Shown: positions 24,136 to 36,014 of the stretch, piece by piece
Numbering within the stretch: the first letter of the stretch is position 1
Layout: every line of letters begins with the position of its first letter
Assembly (NCBI RefSeq): GCF_963583255.1
Contig: NC_084803.1
Location: 20,788,428 to 20,852,427, forward strand
Source of the DNA: Pyrus communis
Taxonomy: Eukaryota > Streptophyta > Magnoliopsida > Rosales > Rosaceae
Length of the DNA stretch: 64,000 nt
Reading direction: 5' to 3'
The notes under the pieces: model-generated
Database searches by the model: none
Told to the model about the DNA's origin: nothing
The model's input: the letters and a program-made list of their open reading frames with translations, nothing else
Position numbers and translations under genes: made by a program

Positions 24136-27100
24136 ATTGCACATTCTTTGTTTTTGGCTAATTTCAAGTTTTGGTTGTTAAATTTGGTGCCTTTCTTCAA
24201 TTTTTGTTGCAGGCTTACGTTTACGCCATTTGAAGACCCAGTGTGTACCGCAGACGGCAGCGTTTTTGATATACTGTGAGTTTTTCGTATTATGCTATTC
24301 TGAGGCACATTTAATTTCGTGGGTTTTACATTAGCTTCACTGTTTTTTTGTTGTGTGGAGATTTTGTGTGACATGAATTTTGTTTTTGGATTTTGGAAAA
24401 TGGGTGCAGGAATATAATTCCGTATATCAGAAAGTATGGTAAGCATCCTGTTACCGGAGTCCCGCTGAAGCAGGAGAATCTCATACCGCTAACGTTCCAC
24501 AAGAATTCTGATGGTTTGTGCTTGTTAGCCTTGCTTTTGCATACATTTTGACAAATCATGCATTCAATGGATAGAGTAGATAGTGGTTCATATTCTATAG
24601 AAGAACATGTAGGATAGTACCTCCTTGAGTTAGTTGAAGTTGGAATATAAGCAAAACTGGAATTATGGCACTGGATTAATGTTTATTTTTTCCAGTCTTG
24701 TGCTGACAGAAATGCTTTTAGAATTTTTAAAGTGGAATATTCAGGACAGGAAAGACTGTTAGAGTGCATGACTTAAATGAGATCTCAAACCTGAGTTGGA
24801 ATATGTGTATACACGCATATGTACGTATCTGCATGAATTTAGTGGTTTATCGATATTAACCATAGAAAATGCCAAAATGAGAAATTGTTTCCATGACCAT
24901 GAGATGTGGTGGTAATTGCTTTCCCAGTTTTAGAACCAATATAACCATGTAAGTTTTGCATAAGGGAACACAACAAGAAGTCGTAAACCATAAAGTTATC
25001 GCATGTCCAGTTAGAACTTTGAGGTTGAAAGTGTTACTGGTATCCCTTTGGACAAACCAATTTCCTCTGTTTTGGTGAATCAAATGAACATTTGGAGGCC
25101 TACTTTGTTGTTTACAGAAACCTTATTGAAACTAGTTTTTAAGCACAATTTTATTTTTTTTGGGGCAACCCATCAGACGGAATGGTATGATGGATATTTT
25201 TGACTACTAGTTGGTTTTGTTGTCAACCCTTTTGGGTGATATGATCGGCACAATTTTTCATAGTTTCTTCCTCTGTATAGTCATGGGAGTATGTCAGCCA
25301 GACGGTTTTTGTTTGCTTCACCATTTTTATACCTCTGATTTGGCAGTTCATAATCTGTTGTTTAGGTATCTTCTCTTAGATGATTGAATTTTTTTTTTTT
25401 TCACTTGTTGTGTAGGAGAGTTTCAGTGCCCTGTTTTGAACAAAGTTTTCACTGAATTTACACACATAGTTGCCGTGAAGACAACAGGAAATGTTTTCTC
25501 CTATGAGGTTTGTTTTCTTGCTATGATATAGTGTCAGTAGTATAAGTTTTCTTCAGACAGTATAATACATATAACTGAAGTATACATTTTTATCTCACTT
25601 TTGCTTTCGCTTTTTAGGCAGTTAAAGAACTAAACATCAAGACCAAGAATTGGAAGGAGCTCCTCACAGATGAACCATTTTCCAAGGAAGACCTGATAAC
25701 CATTCAGGTACTTGAGAATTTTGAGATAAAATTTTTTGTATCGATACATTGTAAGTTCCTGTTTCTTATTTGAATATCACATTGGTTTTTATGGATGCCC
25801 TTTGCAGAATCCCAATGCACTTGACAGCAAGGTTCTAGTGGAGTTTGATCATGTTAAAAATAGTCTGAAAATTGATGATGAAGGTGAGCTAGTGGGTCAA
25901 CTATAGTGTTATGTTTCTGTTAATAAATTTTATTTATTTTCTTCTTTTTATTTCATCTCTTTTTCAGATTTTAAGAGAATGAGTGCAGACCCCACCTTTA
26001 ACATTAATGTAAATGGAGATATCAAGCAGATGCTCAAGGAGCTTGGAACTGAAAAAGGAAGGCTAGCTGCACTGCATGGAGGAGGTGGCAGCAAGGCACA
26101 AAATGAACGGGCTGCTGCACTTGAAGCCATTTTAGCTGCAAGATCGCGTATTAAAGAGGATCCGAAATCAAATTCGAATGGGGAGGTGAAAGCTCAGGCA
26201 TATAGTATTGTGGATGCTGCTTCTGCTTCTGTGCATGGAAGAAGTGCTGCTGCCGCCAGAGCCACATCAAGTGACAAAACTGCTGCTCGAATTGCTATGC
26301 ACAAGGCTGGTGAGAGGGCACCAGTGAATGCAAAGATGGTTAGTGAATTTTATTTATAATCTCTCCTACCCAATAGTAAATGCTAGGAGCTACAGTATGA
26401 TTATTAAACTTAATTGTGTTTAATGTTTAAAAGAGTAGCACTCTTCCAGCAACAATTATTTTTCCTTGCTGTCTGTTTAACACAAGTATTAATTTCAGGT
26501 AAAGAGCAGATTCACCACGGGTGCTGCTTCCAGATCTTTCACTTCTACCGCCTTTACTCCTGTTACTGAAAATGAATTTGAATATGTCAAAGTTGAGAAG
26601 AATCCAAAAAAGAAAGGATATGTACAACTACACACAACACATGGTGATTTGAACATTGAGCTACACTGTGATATTGCCCCCAGAGCTTGCGAGAACTTCA
26701 TCACTCTTTGTGAACGTGGCTATTATAACGGAGTAGGCTTTCATAGAAGCATTAGGTATGGTGATATGCTCTAGTTTAAATTCCTTGTTCAAGTTAAATT
26801 CTTGTTGTGAATGAAAATAGAAATGGTTAAGGATTTACGATTCACTTTTTTGTGTAGGAATTTTATGATTCAAGGTGGTGATCCTACTGGTACTGGGACA
26901 GGAGGGGAATCTATATGGGGAAAGCCTTTTAATGATGAAGTGAACTCCAAGTTACTTCACTCTGGAAGGGGTGTTGTTAGTATGGCTAACAGTGGGCCAC
27001 ACACTAATGGCTCCCAATTTTTCATCCTTTACAAATCTGCAAACCATTTGAACTACAAGCATACGGTTTTTGGTGGAGTTGTCGGTGGCTTGACCACATT

Positions 27101-28069
27101 GGCAATAATGGAAAAGGTTCCTGTTGATGATAATGACCAACCTTTGGTAAGTTTATTGTTTTTTCTTTTATCAAAACTAAAGTCCTGCATTCATGTTTTA
27201 TAATTTTTTACCTTTTCAAAGAAGTTTTCATGTCTGTTGATTGTAAGCATTTTATCAGGTGTGCATCATCCTAATAAGAATCATCCATCTACATTATGTG
27301 TTTACTGTTTTAAATTGTCACTCGTTCTAGATCGTGCTGGCTAGAGTTTATTGAAAGCCCTAACGTAATATTATTGGTTCTCTTTACCATTTTATAGCTA
27401 CTATAGTCCAAACCTAGTTCCTGCTAGTTGCAGCAGGAGTTTATGTATATCTACGTACATGCACATGTTAATGCACACCGCTGTATGAATATCTATAGCA
27501 TTTCATCGTATCAGTAGTAGTAGCTGAAATTGTTCCATGAGTTTCAATGTTCGACACTGCTACATATAACCTACTGAATCTTATGATTTTTTAAACAAGG
27601 TCAAGCTCCTGTGTACCCAGGCCTCACTTTCTTTTTTCTGCCATGTCTTGTGCAGGAGGAAATTAAGATAAAAAGTGTCACAATTTTTGTTAATCCTTAC
27701 ACAGAGCCTGATGAAGAAGAAGAAGACAAGGCCAAAGCTGAAGAGAAAGCTCAGGATGAAGATAATGTTTGTTACTAGACCCTTAAATTTGTGCTGGTGC
27801 TTTTTTCAACTTTATTCCGTTTGTTACGATAGTAAAGCAACTCATTTTGTGTTAACTTTCAGGACAAGGTTGGGTCATGGTTTAGCAATCCTGGTACGGG
27901 AGTGGAATCTGGCCCTGGTGGTGGTGGTGGTGTTGGGAAATATTTGAAAGCAAGGAGTGCTCTGCCTGAACCGGCTGCTGTTGACGCTGGTCTGACAGAG
28001 CTTCCTTCAACAAAGAAAAGAAAATCAAGAGTTTCCGCGTCCAATTTTAATGATTTTTCTTCATGGTAG
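23965..28069 (+). CDS. CYP65: U-box and cyclophilin protein, peptidyl-prolyl isomerase CYP65 (PUB49)
   Basis: Eleven coding exons: 23965-24092, 24213-24275, 24410-24513, 25416-25507, 25618-25707, 25808-25883, 25968-26338, 26499-26755, 26858-27146, 27656-27766 and 27863-28069. They sum to 1788 bp, 595 aa, equal to the length I recall for Arabidopsis CYP65. A U-box-type domain covers about residues 36-112 ([20 protein letters not shown] to YEAVKELN). A helical Ala/Lys-rich middle precedes a cyclophilin domain from about residue 349 ([40 protein letters not shown]). The usual cyclosporin-contact Trp is replaced ([10 protein letters not shown]), as in PPIL2-like proteins. The C-terminus is acidic, then GGGGG, then basic KKRKSR. 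The family is nuclear and linked to ubiquitin ligation and splicing complexes. Intron 1 holds a CT/TA microsatellite. Confidence 0.96.
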
Positions 28070-28149
28070 TTGGTGAATATCCCAAATGTTGTATTGTACC
28101 GTATGTAGATATTGTTTTGGAAGAGTGAGTAGGCAGAGCATTGTAACCT

Positions 28150-30239
28150 ATTTTTTTGAAGGTATAGAAATAGCAGATCGAACTTCCGAGGGATAAACAT
28201 TGCTTATGATTCTATTTGAAATTAACAATTGCATATGATTGACATGAACCTCCGACTGAGACATGCATGGATGGAGTGTGAACCATTATAGCTTTTCAAT
28301 GGAAATAATAATTGAGGTGGGTTTATATTGGTTTGAGGGTGAACCATTATAGCTTTTCAATAATATTTGTTATAATGGTATGGTGGATAGCTTTCAAATG
28401 GAAGGTGGTGACCATTTCCATAAACCAATTGGAATCCACGGCTGGAGGCTATTATTGTTGTGATAAATATTCACAAAGTTGTCACTATTGAAGTAAATGC
28501 ATCTTCTAAGTCGAGATTCATTACTTGCCTCTTCAAAATAAGTCATATATTTTGAGAAATGGCTCTTCAATATCTGTAAATAGGGTAATCCGGCATTCAC
28601 GTATTCATACATATAGTGCACTAGATATTAGAGAGTGTCTGATTGAGTCCATATGAGAGTTTTCAATACAATCGTGGTTCACTGGAGCCTTTTCATTTGG
28701 AATGTTGCTGTTATAAGGACATGGTCGTTATATCCTGATAGACAAATCCCAATCAACCATGAACGCCGTAGTGGAGCGTAAAATTATCTTAAGGATCCTA
28801 TATCTAACATTTGCCTCAGACTGATTTTTCACATTTTTCTAATCCATTTCCATGTGCATTTAGCATTAGTTATAATTGTTCGTATGCATTAATCTTATGT
28901 TTAGCTACATGATGATTTATTCATTTCTCATATGACTAAAATTATAGCAATTAGACTATTTTTATAACAATTCGATGACTACAAAATAAAGAGAGATGCT
29001 AAAAGGAGTGTGAAAATCATCCCACAAGCTAATTTAGGACACTCTAGTCTAGCTTAAACTAATATTATCGTGTGCTCAAGCACATGCTCACTGCATGCTT
29101 TATCTAGTGATGACGGGCGTACGTAGAACATATCTCTGAATCATTACATGGTGTTTCAAAACAATCTCTCTTTTTCACAACATATCTCAGAAATTTGATG
29201 ACAAAGTTGCAGAGAATGAATTTAAGAAGTTGAACTCTTTCAGTATCGTTCAACGGTTTCTGCAATTTCATATCGTATTTCTGACATCTACTTGATTTGC
29301 AAATTGTAGTTTCCTCTAATTGATTTGCAAATTAAGATACTACTATATATATCTTCTTTGGAAGCAGTAATATTTAATCATGTAATTAAATCTCTAATGT
29401 AAAAATATCAATGTACTATAAAAAAAATAAAAATAAAACATCACTCCACAACAATAATCGGACTTTTTATTTTATTTTATGGACTAAAGACTCAATTTAG
29501 TTAACAACTCTCAGTTAACCAATTAAACCCCCACAAGTAGGGCCTCCTAACATCATCAACACAGAAAGGAGAGTTCTAATTCAAGGAATAATTAAGAAAA
29601 AAGACATGGTCATGACTACAACTTTTGTAACCACGGGCCTATAATTTTCAGTTTCCATAACAAATTAAGAAGATAAACTCTTGATAAACATGATTAGATG
29701 AGAAGTATGTGGGTACTCCCAATTAATTATTTCTTCAAACCATATCCCTACGTTCCCTTTAAACTAATAGAAAAGATAATAGTTTTCTAACATATAACTA
29801 AACCCACTACACTAATAACTTGTTGAGTTGTCATCGCCATCCTAATCCAAAACAAATTTTGTATTGTTGAGGCAGTGACATTTCATCTATATTATTCATG
29901 TGATATTAATTATTATTATAATAATAATACTAAAATCAAACAATACGGTATCACAAAACAAATCATCCCTTAATTATAGCTAGCTTTGAAAGGTTGTGAT
30001 CTTACCGTCTCTCTACTTTATTCTTTTCTTACTAATAGTATATTTTATTCTAAATTTCCAGTATCAAATTTACATCACAAGAAGGATTTATATAGTATTA
30101 TATATATTATATTAGAAGAATACGATAATTTCTTTGAGGTCACAAATGTTAGGCTCAAAACTGGGAGGTCAACACAAGATCCGTACGGTCAATCATTGGT
30201 GGGCTTGGATAATAAATCTAGAATATAGATAGCAAAATA
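28150..30239. other. Intergenic stretch downstream of CYP65
   Basis: AT-rich sequence with scattered short frames. ACCATTATAGCTTTTCAAT recurs near 28283 and 28343. No gene or element with clear ends is seen. Confidence 0.5.
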
Positions 30240-30242
30240 TAA

Positions 30243-30927
30243 GAGCATCTCCAACAGAGGAATGCTAAGTAGGCCAAATATTTAAACTAAATTGTAAACT
30301 AAACGATGCGTCGACAATAAGAAATAAGCATGTTAATTAACACTTGAATAAGGATAATGCTAGAGAAACTAATTTTTTAAACCAAATTTGCAAACTAAAT
30401 GATGTGTCACCAATAAGTATTAAGCACATTAATCAACATTTAAGAAATAATTCAATGATCAACCACCACATCATTTAGTTTACAAATTTGGTTGAAAAGT
30501 TTTGGTCTCTCTAGCATTATCGCTTAAGTTAACCCAATTATAAATAATCATATCATTTGGTTTAAAAATTCAGTCTCTCTAGCGCTAACCCCCCAAAAAA
30601 CGTCAAATGTAAATTTGAAGGCTTATGAGGCAATGTCAAATGTTTTTTTGCTCCAACCCATATATTTTTTTCTTATTCAATTAATATTTATAGGACCCAC
30701 TCTTAAAAACAAATAAATAAAAACTAATTTTCATGATTTATGATTGATGCATTATTAGGACCCACACAACAAAACATTTAAAAAGATTTTCTCATATGTC
30801 AAAATTGGCAGCACACAATAAATATGTCAATCCACATAAGACTGGCATATCGGTTGGAGCTTCTATTGCCTTTAATTTTTATTACGTGGCATTCCACTAG
30901 GATTTGGCATCTCTTTTGGGGATGGTC
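30243..30927. mobile_element. Harbinger-like MITE carrying a second nested MITE
   Basis: Ends GAGCATCTCCAACAG and, read inward from the right, GACCATCCCCAAAAG, flanked by TAA on both sides (30240-30242 and 30928-30930). This is the same terminus type as the element at 3015-4058. No coding capacity. Confidence 0.7.
30353..30521. mobile_element. Nested fold-back MITE
   Basis: GATAATGCTAGAGAAAC...AAACTAAATGATGTG on the left is the near inverse of CACATCATTTAGTTT...CTCTCTAGCATTATC on the right. Related single arms occur at about 41495-41676, and a related fragment near 42620-42670. Confidence 0.75.
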
Positions 30928-31138
30928 TAAGTGGTTCACCATTAAAAATTGGTTAGTCCACTATGGTGGTCTGATAGATATTTGATGTGGATTGCAATAG
31001 ATCTCAAAACAGTGTATTATAATTTTATTCTTGTGGATCCAACCACTTATAAGGAGTACTCAGTACCTTTTTATAGGCTTTTAGTGAGCCCCAAAAGTTC
31101 TGGATCTTTAATTCTCTCACCTTCATATTAATAAAGGG

Positions 31139-31912
31139 AAATTTTATTTGAAACCATATAACCTATTTCTACTCTCAACTTACTCTCCACACTCATATTA
31201 CTTTTAACTAAACTATCAATATCTATTAACCCAACTTTACTACCTAAACTACTCTCACAAACCTTATTCAATATATAAATTCGTCTTTACATCCATTTAG
31301 GAAATAAAAACCAAAATCAGTGCTCTGCAACTCATTACAAGCGTAAAGATCTCTCACATATTTGTCTCATGCTTCGTCCTCTTCTGCTAATTTTTCTTTA
31401 TCTCATAAATGTTTTAAATAATTCCTCATCTGCTAATTTTGCTTAGTTCCATATAGATGATTAAAAAAAAATAAAAATTTTAAATCACATACATGTTTCT
31501 GCTAGTAATTATGCCTTGGAAAAGAAGCTGATGTTGTTCCTAAATCCAAAAAAATTGAAATCAAATGAAAAGAAATTTGCATAAATCGATTTATACTTTA
31601 GTCGAAGGATTCAAAACTTCAAAATCATTATTCATCAGTCAAAAAGAGTTTTTTTTTTTTTTTTTCAATTAAATTTTTTTTTTCTCTCTATGAGGGCATC
31701 TTAGAGTTTTAGCTAGAATAAACGTATGATAAAGATTTTGTGATGGTAGGGTTTGATTATTAGGTGTGGGCTTATTGAGAAATTTTAATTTTATTGTTAA
31801 TTTCATCTTGAAATTGATGGTAATTATGCAATAGGGTAAAAAACAAACAATTCACTTTTAAAGTTTAACTTGGTGTAGAGAGAGGTTACATGGGTTCAAA
31901 TAAAATTTCTCA
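31139..31912. mobile_element. Non-autonomous DNA element with about 50-bp inverted ends
   Basis: GAAATTTTATTTGAAACCAT near the left boundary pairs with a right end whose complement reads GAAATTTTATTTGAACCCAT. The pairing continues through GTAACCTCTCTCTAC-like sequence. Flanks both show AATAAA. The interior holds no recognisable protein. Confidence 0.6.
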
Positions 31913-32923
31913 TCAATAAATGGGTTGAGCACGTAGGCACCACATGTAAGCTACCTCCTCACTATCCACTTAATACATGGAGAGGAAGTGTCATTTACAC
32001 GGAGCTACTTGCATGACTTCCTAGATCGACACGTCCCAAGCGCGACACTCATCCAAGAGTGGTTGAAAACTCACTTTGACCCAAGCGCTAAGCCTGACAG
32101 AACTTGTGTCACTTGATAGACTTCGTTTCTCGTCGATGGCCAACACGTGGCTCGAAGTTGATGTGTGGAAAGATCTATCCTTTGAGCTTCGTGCCAGAAA
32201 CTTGTTAGGTTTGCCAACTAGCCTAGGCGATTGGAAAGTATTTTAGGTTCTACACTCATCTCTTTCTATCGGTAAACTATCCAAGACCAAGAGCGGTCCT
32301 TGTTGGTGGTCGTCTTCATCGTTGCAATAGTGTTCTATCTAATGGTTTCTTTGGGCTAACTTGTAGGCCCCATGTCTTGATCTTTTCATCTTTTAGTGGG
32401 CTTTCTCAACGCCCATCTATTTAAGCCCAAAACAACTATATATTATTTTAAAGGAAAACTAATTAAAAGGGTTTGAAAGGTTTTAGTTTTAATAAAAAAA
32501 CCATGTTATAAGTTTTGTTTAATGATGAGTACAAGGCTCATATTAAAGCAGTTCAACTAAAAATGGCCCAACTATAATAAATTATGATTTGTCGATTTTA
32601 CCCCTAACTTTTTTTTGGTTGAGTTCCAGATTTTCATCGTTAATGAAGTTCATTGTTGTTTTGCAGACCTTCTTCTTTTTCTTTGAAACAAAAATATAGA
32701 TCCTCATGCTATTTAATTTATATTTTGTATTATTTCGTTGAAATGTGATCGTCGTTATTATTCATAGTGGATTTGAGGTAATGTTTTTCAATTTTTCTTC
32801 GTTAGGGGAGTTCATCGTTTGTTTCTCCAGAAAATAATTTTGAGATCTGCATGCTATTCAATAACAACGACATGTTACTGTTTTTGGATTTTAAGTAACA
32901 TTGTTTCTGGAATCTAAGTCATT
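31913..32923. other. Intergenic stretch without recognisable content
   Basis: Sequence at 31990-32400 is less AT-rich than its surroundings, but no reading frame or repeat boundary could be supported. A family of GCCCAAC-bearing short repeats may cover 32440-32600. Confidence 0.4.
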
Positions 32924-33040
32924 GTTTCCAGAGACAATGTTAATTTTTCCAGAGACAGTGTTTTTCCAGAGATAATGTTAGTTTTTCCAGAGACAGTGTT
33001 AGTTTTTGCAGAGACAGTGTTAGTTTTTCCAGAAACAGTT
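32924..33040 (+). repeat. 21-bp minisatellite
   Basis: About five to six imperfect copies of TTTTTCCAGAGACAGTGTTAG stand in tandem. Variants have GATAATG for GACAGTG, one shortened unit and one TTTGCAG. The region downstream to 33606 contains a frame at 33140-33427 that does not resemble a protein. Confidence 0.8.
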
Positions 33041-33606
33041 ATGGATTCAAAACATAACGGGTCGCATTGTTTTCTAAAAAAGTGGCAAAAAAATCATACT
33101 ATTTCCTAGAAATGTTTAACATTAACAGTGTTATGAAAGTTGAACACCATGGTTGAAGTCACTTTTCTCTTTCTTTCTCGTCTACTTTTTCTATTTTCTT
33201 TTTCTTTTCCAGATTTTGTAATTGGGGAAGGTGGTTCTATCACAAGTAGAGATATATTTTTCTTTCTAGTTTTATGGAGAAATGGGTGCAAGGAATTGGA
33301 ATTTTTGGTTTTTTCCTGTTCCATGGAAAATGGATTCAGTTTGAGTATCCTCCTCCTTGATTCAATTGCACAACTTTTTCCCTGTTCAGTTCTTTTTAAT
33401 TGTACTTTTGGAGATTGGATTCAATAATTAGGGATTTCTTTTCTTCTCAAAGTCTGGTTATGCTCCAAATCTGAATCTAATTTGGACAAGGAAATTCAAA
33501 AACTGATATATGCACCAAGAATGAAGGAAGAAAAATCCAGAAAACAAAACGCTGATCGACGCTCTGCTTGGAGCTGACGTGAGTTTTCTCCTTCATGAGA
33601 ACAAAC

Positions 33607-34207
33607 AAGTTTTAGACCTACGCCTCTTTGTTGGGGTAATTTTGGAAACTTATTTTTGTTTTTGTTGGGCTTTGTAATTCAGCCCATGTAGAATTGGAGG
33701 CCCTTGTCTTTATGTTAATTTTGAGGTGCTTTTGGTTAAAGAAAACTATAGGGTGGTTTTTTATTAAAATAATCTTGGTCTAAGCCCTTTTCATTAAAGC
33801 TCCCTTATTTTAATGGATATAAAAGGACTTTGCGTTAACAACAAAATATTTTCAGTTCTACGACCAGGACAATCAACATGTGTGGTTTTAAGGACATGTT
33901 AATGAAGAGAATTTTATCGAGTGATATTGACTGTAGTTTGAGAGGGTTATTATTTTTCTTAGTCCTAGTTGGACATGAAAATTGTTTTATTAACTTCTAT
34001 GGAAAAAAATAAAGGGAGCTTTAATGAAAAGGGCTTAGACCAAGATTATTTTAATAAAAAACCACCCTATAGTTTTCTTTAATCAAAAGCACCTCAAAAT
34101 TAACCATAAAGATAGAGGCCTCCAATTCTACATGGGTTATAGAGCCCAACAAAAACAAAAATAAGTTTCCAAAATTACCCCAACAAGGAGGCGCAGGTCT
34201 GAAACTT
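33607..34207. mobile_element. Fold-back element with about 200-bp near-perfect arms
   Basis: The left arm (33607-33810) and right arm (about 34006-34207) are reverse complements with only scattered mismatches. They are visible from AAGTTTTAGACC inward through TTGGGGTAATTTTGG to AGCTCCCTT. The unpaired centre is about 195 bp. Transcription through the unit would give a long hairpin RNA. No coding capacity and no clean target duplication. Confidence 0.85.
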
Positions 34208-34313
34208 ACCAAAAGGTTAACAACCTATGTTGGAATTAGGGTTGGGTAAACAAATCAAAAAATTAACCTATGTTATTTTAGGGTCTTTTTTTGGTCCATT
34301 TGGCTTATACATT

Positions 34314-34668
34314 GCTCTAAAAGTTCTCGCATAGTAAAGCCTAGGCACTAAGCGACTGGCTACCGTTCCAATTCGTCCTTAGACGTTTGAAAATTAAGAA
34401 ATGGCACCTAGACTTTTTGAATAAATTGTAAGAGACTTATTGAATACTTGGATTAACACTCATTATATACTTGTTTCCCCATGTTTTCAACATGTTCTAA
34501 TATGATTGTTATTTTTTTTTAAAGTATAAGTAGACATTTTATATGTTATATAATAAATTTAATTTAAAAAAAAAAAAAAACAGCTCGGCCCCTGCCAAGG
34601 CCTTACCTACAGGCCTAGGAGTTAGACCTCTGCTCCTCGCTTGACTAGCACCTAGTGCATTTCAGAAC
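34314..34668. mobile_element. Short hAT-like element, copy 1
   Basis: Ends GCTCTAAAAGTTCTCGC and GTGCATTTCAGAACC enclose AAGCCTAGGCACTAAGCGAC-type sequence. The interior matches the element at 44263-45862 (GAAAATTAAGAAA.GGCACCT and GTAAGAGACTT). Boundaries are approximate. Confidence 0.5.
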
Positions 34669-35050
34669 CTTAGGTTTATAAAATCAAACCAAACCAGAAG
34701 AATCAGTTTAGTATGCACTTTTGATTTTCACAAACCGTGGATTAACCAAATCAAACCGCTTATAATTAAATACAAAGAATAAATATCTAAATAAATATAT
34801 AATATTATATATTTTAATGTAGTGTTGTTTTAGCATTCCAAACTTTTTATATTTAGAAAAAAAAAATTCACTTTATGGAGTGTGCATCAGCCATTGCATT
34901 GGCTTCCTTGAAAGATGCTTAAAGGAAATCTTTGGCCTTACAAATGAGATTTTTGTAGGGATAATACTTGTACTCTGTCTTGGGGAGTTGAGTTCATTCC
35001 TCCACTTGCAAATAACGTACCTTAACCGTAAAAGTTTCATAATCGGAACC

Positions 35051-36014
35051 GCTCAATCTCTTAATCTCCAGTTGAAAATCATCCCAGTAAAAAGTCATTT
35101 GAATTGAAGACTATCTGGTCATCCAAGTGTATCAAAATGGATTAACGTTGTAGATACCAAGTACCATATTTCATCAATCCCGTAATTACCAATCATCAGT
35201 CAACTAAATACCTTCAAAGACCTCATGTTGAGACATCCTTGCCGAAACACATAAGTTTATCTCCAATCAAGAGACCAATCACAATGTGACATGTGTCCAA
35301 AACAGAATAAAGTTCTTAGAGTCCCACATTAACCACAAATGAAAACATGGGACTCTCCTCAACGATAAAAGGAGATCATTCTCCTACAATTAATCCCTAA
35401 ATTTTCACTCAATATACTTTTAGAACTTACTAATAATGATTATGCTTAAACCTTTGTATCATGTAAACTCTGCATTATTAGAGCTCATCTATCCTCATGG
35501 ACGTAACCCAACTTAAGGTGAACCACATAACTGCTCAATCTCTTAATATCCAGTTGAAAATCATATTAGTAAAAAGTCATTCGAATAAGAGACTGTCTGG
35601 TCATCCAAGTGTATCAAAATAGATCAACGTTGTAGATACCAAGTACCATACTTAATCAATCCCATAATTACCAATCATCAGTCAACTAAATACCTTCAAA
35701 GACCTCATGTTGAGACATCCTTGCCGAAACACATAAGTTTCTCTCCAATCAAGAAACCAATCACAATGTGACACATGTCGACACCAAAATAAAGTTCTTA
35801 GAGTCCCACATTGACCACATATGAAAACATGGGACTCTCCTCAACGATAAAAGGAGACCATTATCCTACAATTAATCCCTAAATTTTCACTCAATATACT
35901 TTTAGAACTTACTAATAATGAATATGCTTAAACCTTTGTATCATGTAAACCCTACATTATTAATGAGAGCTCATCTACCGTCGTGGACGTAACCCAACTT
36001 AAGGTGAATCACAT
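35051..36014 (+). repeat. Two tandem copies (482-bp period) of LTR-like promoter sequence
   Basis: The copies at 35051-35532 and 35533-36014 share the order GCTCAATCTCTTAAT, CATCCAAGTGTATCAAAAT, ACTAAATACCTTCAAAGACC, GAGTCCCACATT, CGATAAAAGGAGA and GACGTAACCCAACTTAAGGTG. A TATA-like ATAAAAGG followed about 120 bp later by GTGGACGTAACCCAA is a layout I associate with plant LTR promoter and leader regions. The second copy continues into a pyrimidine-rich tail. No protein-coding sequence is present. Confidence 0.75.

Noticed and set aside
23682..24446. Overlapping frames at the CYP65 5' end
   Set aside because: They run through the 5' UTR, exon 1 and a CT/TA microsatellite. The ATG at 23965 with splicing gives the family protein.
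33140..33427. 95-codon hydrophobic frame
   Set aside because: T-rich sequence yields Phe/Leu/Ser runs on this strand and Lys/Arg/Glu runs on the other. No family was recognised.
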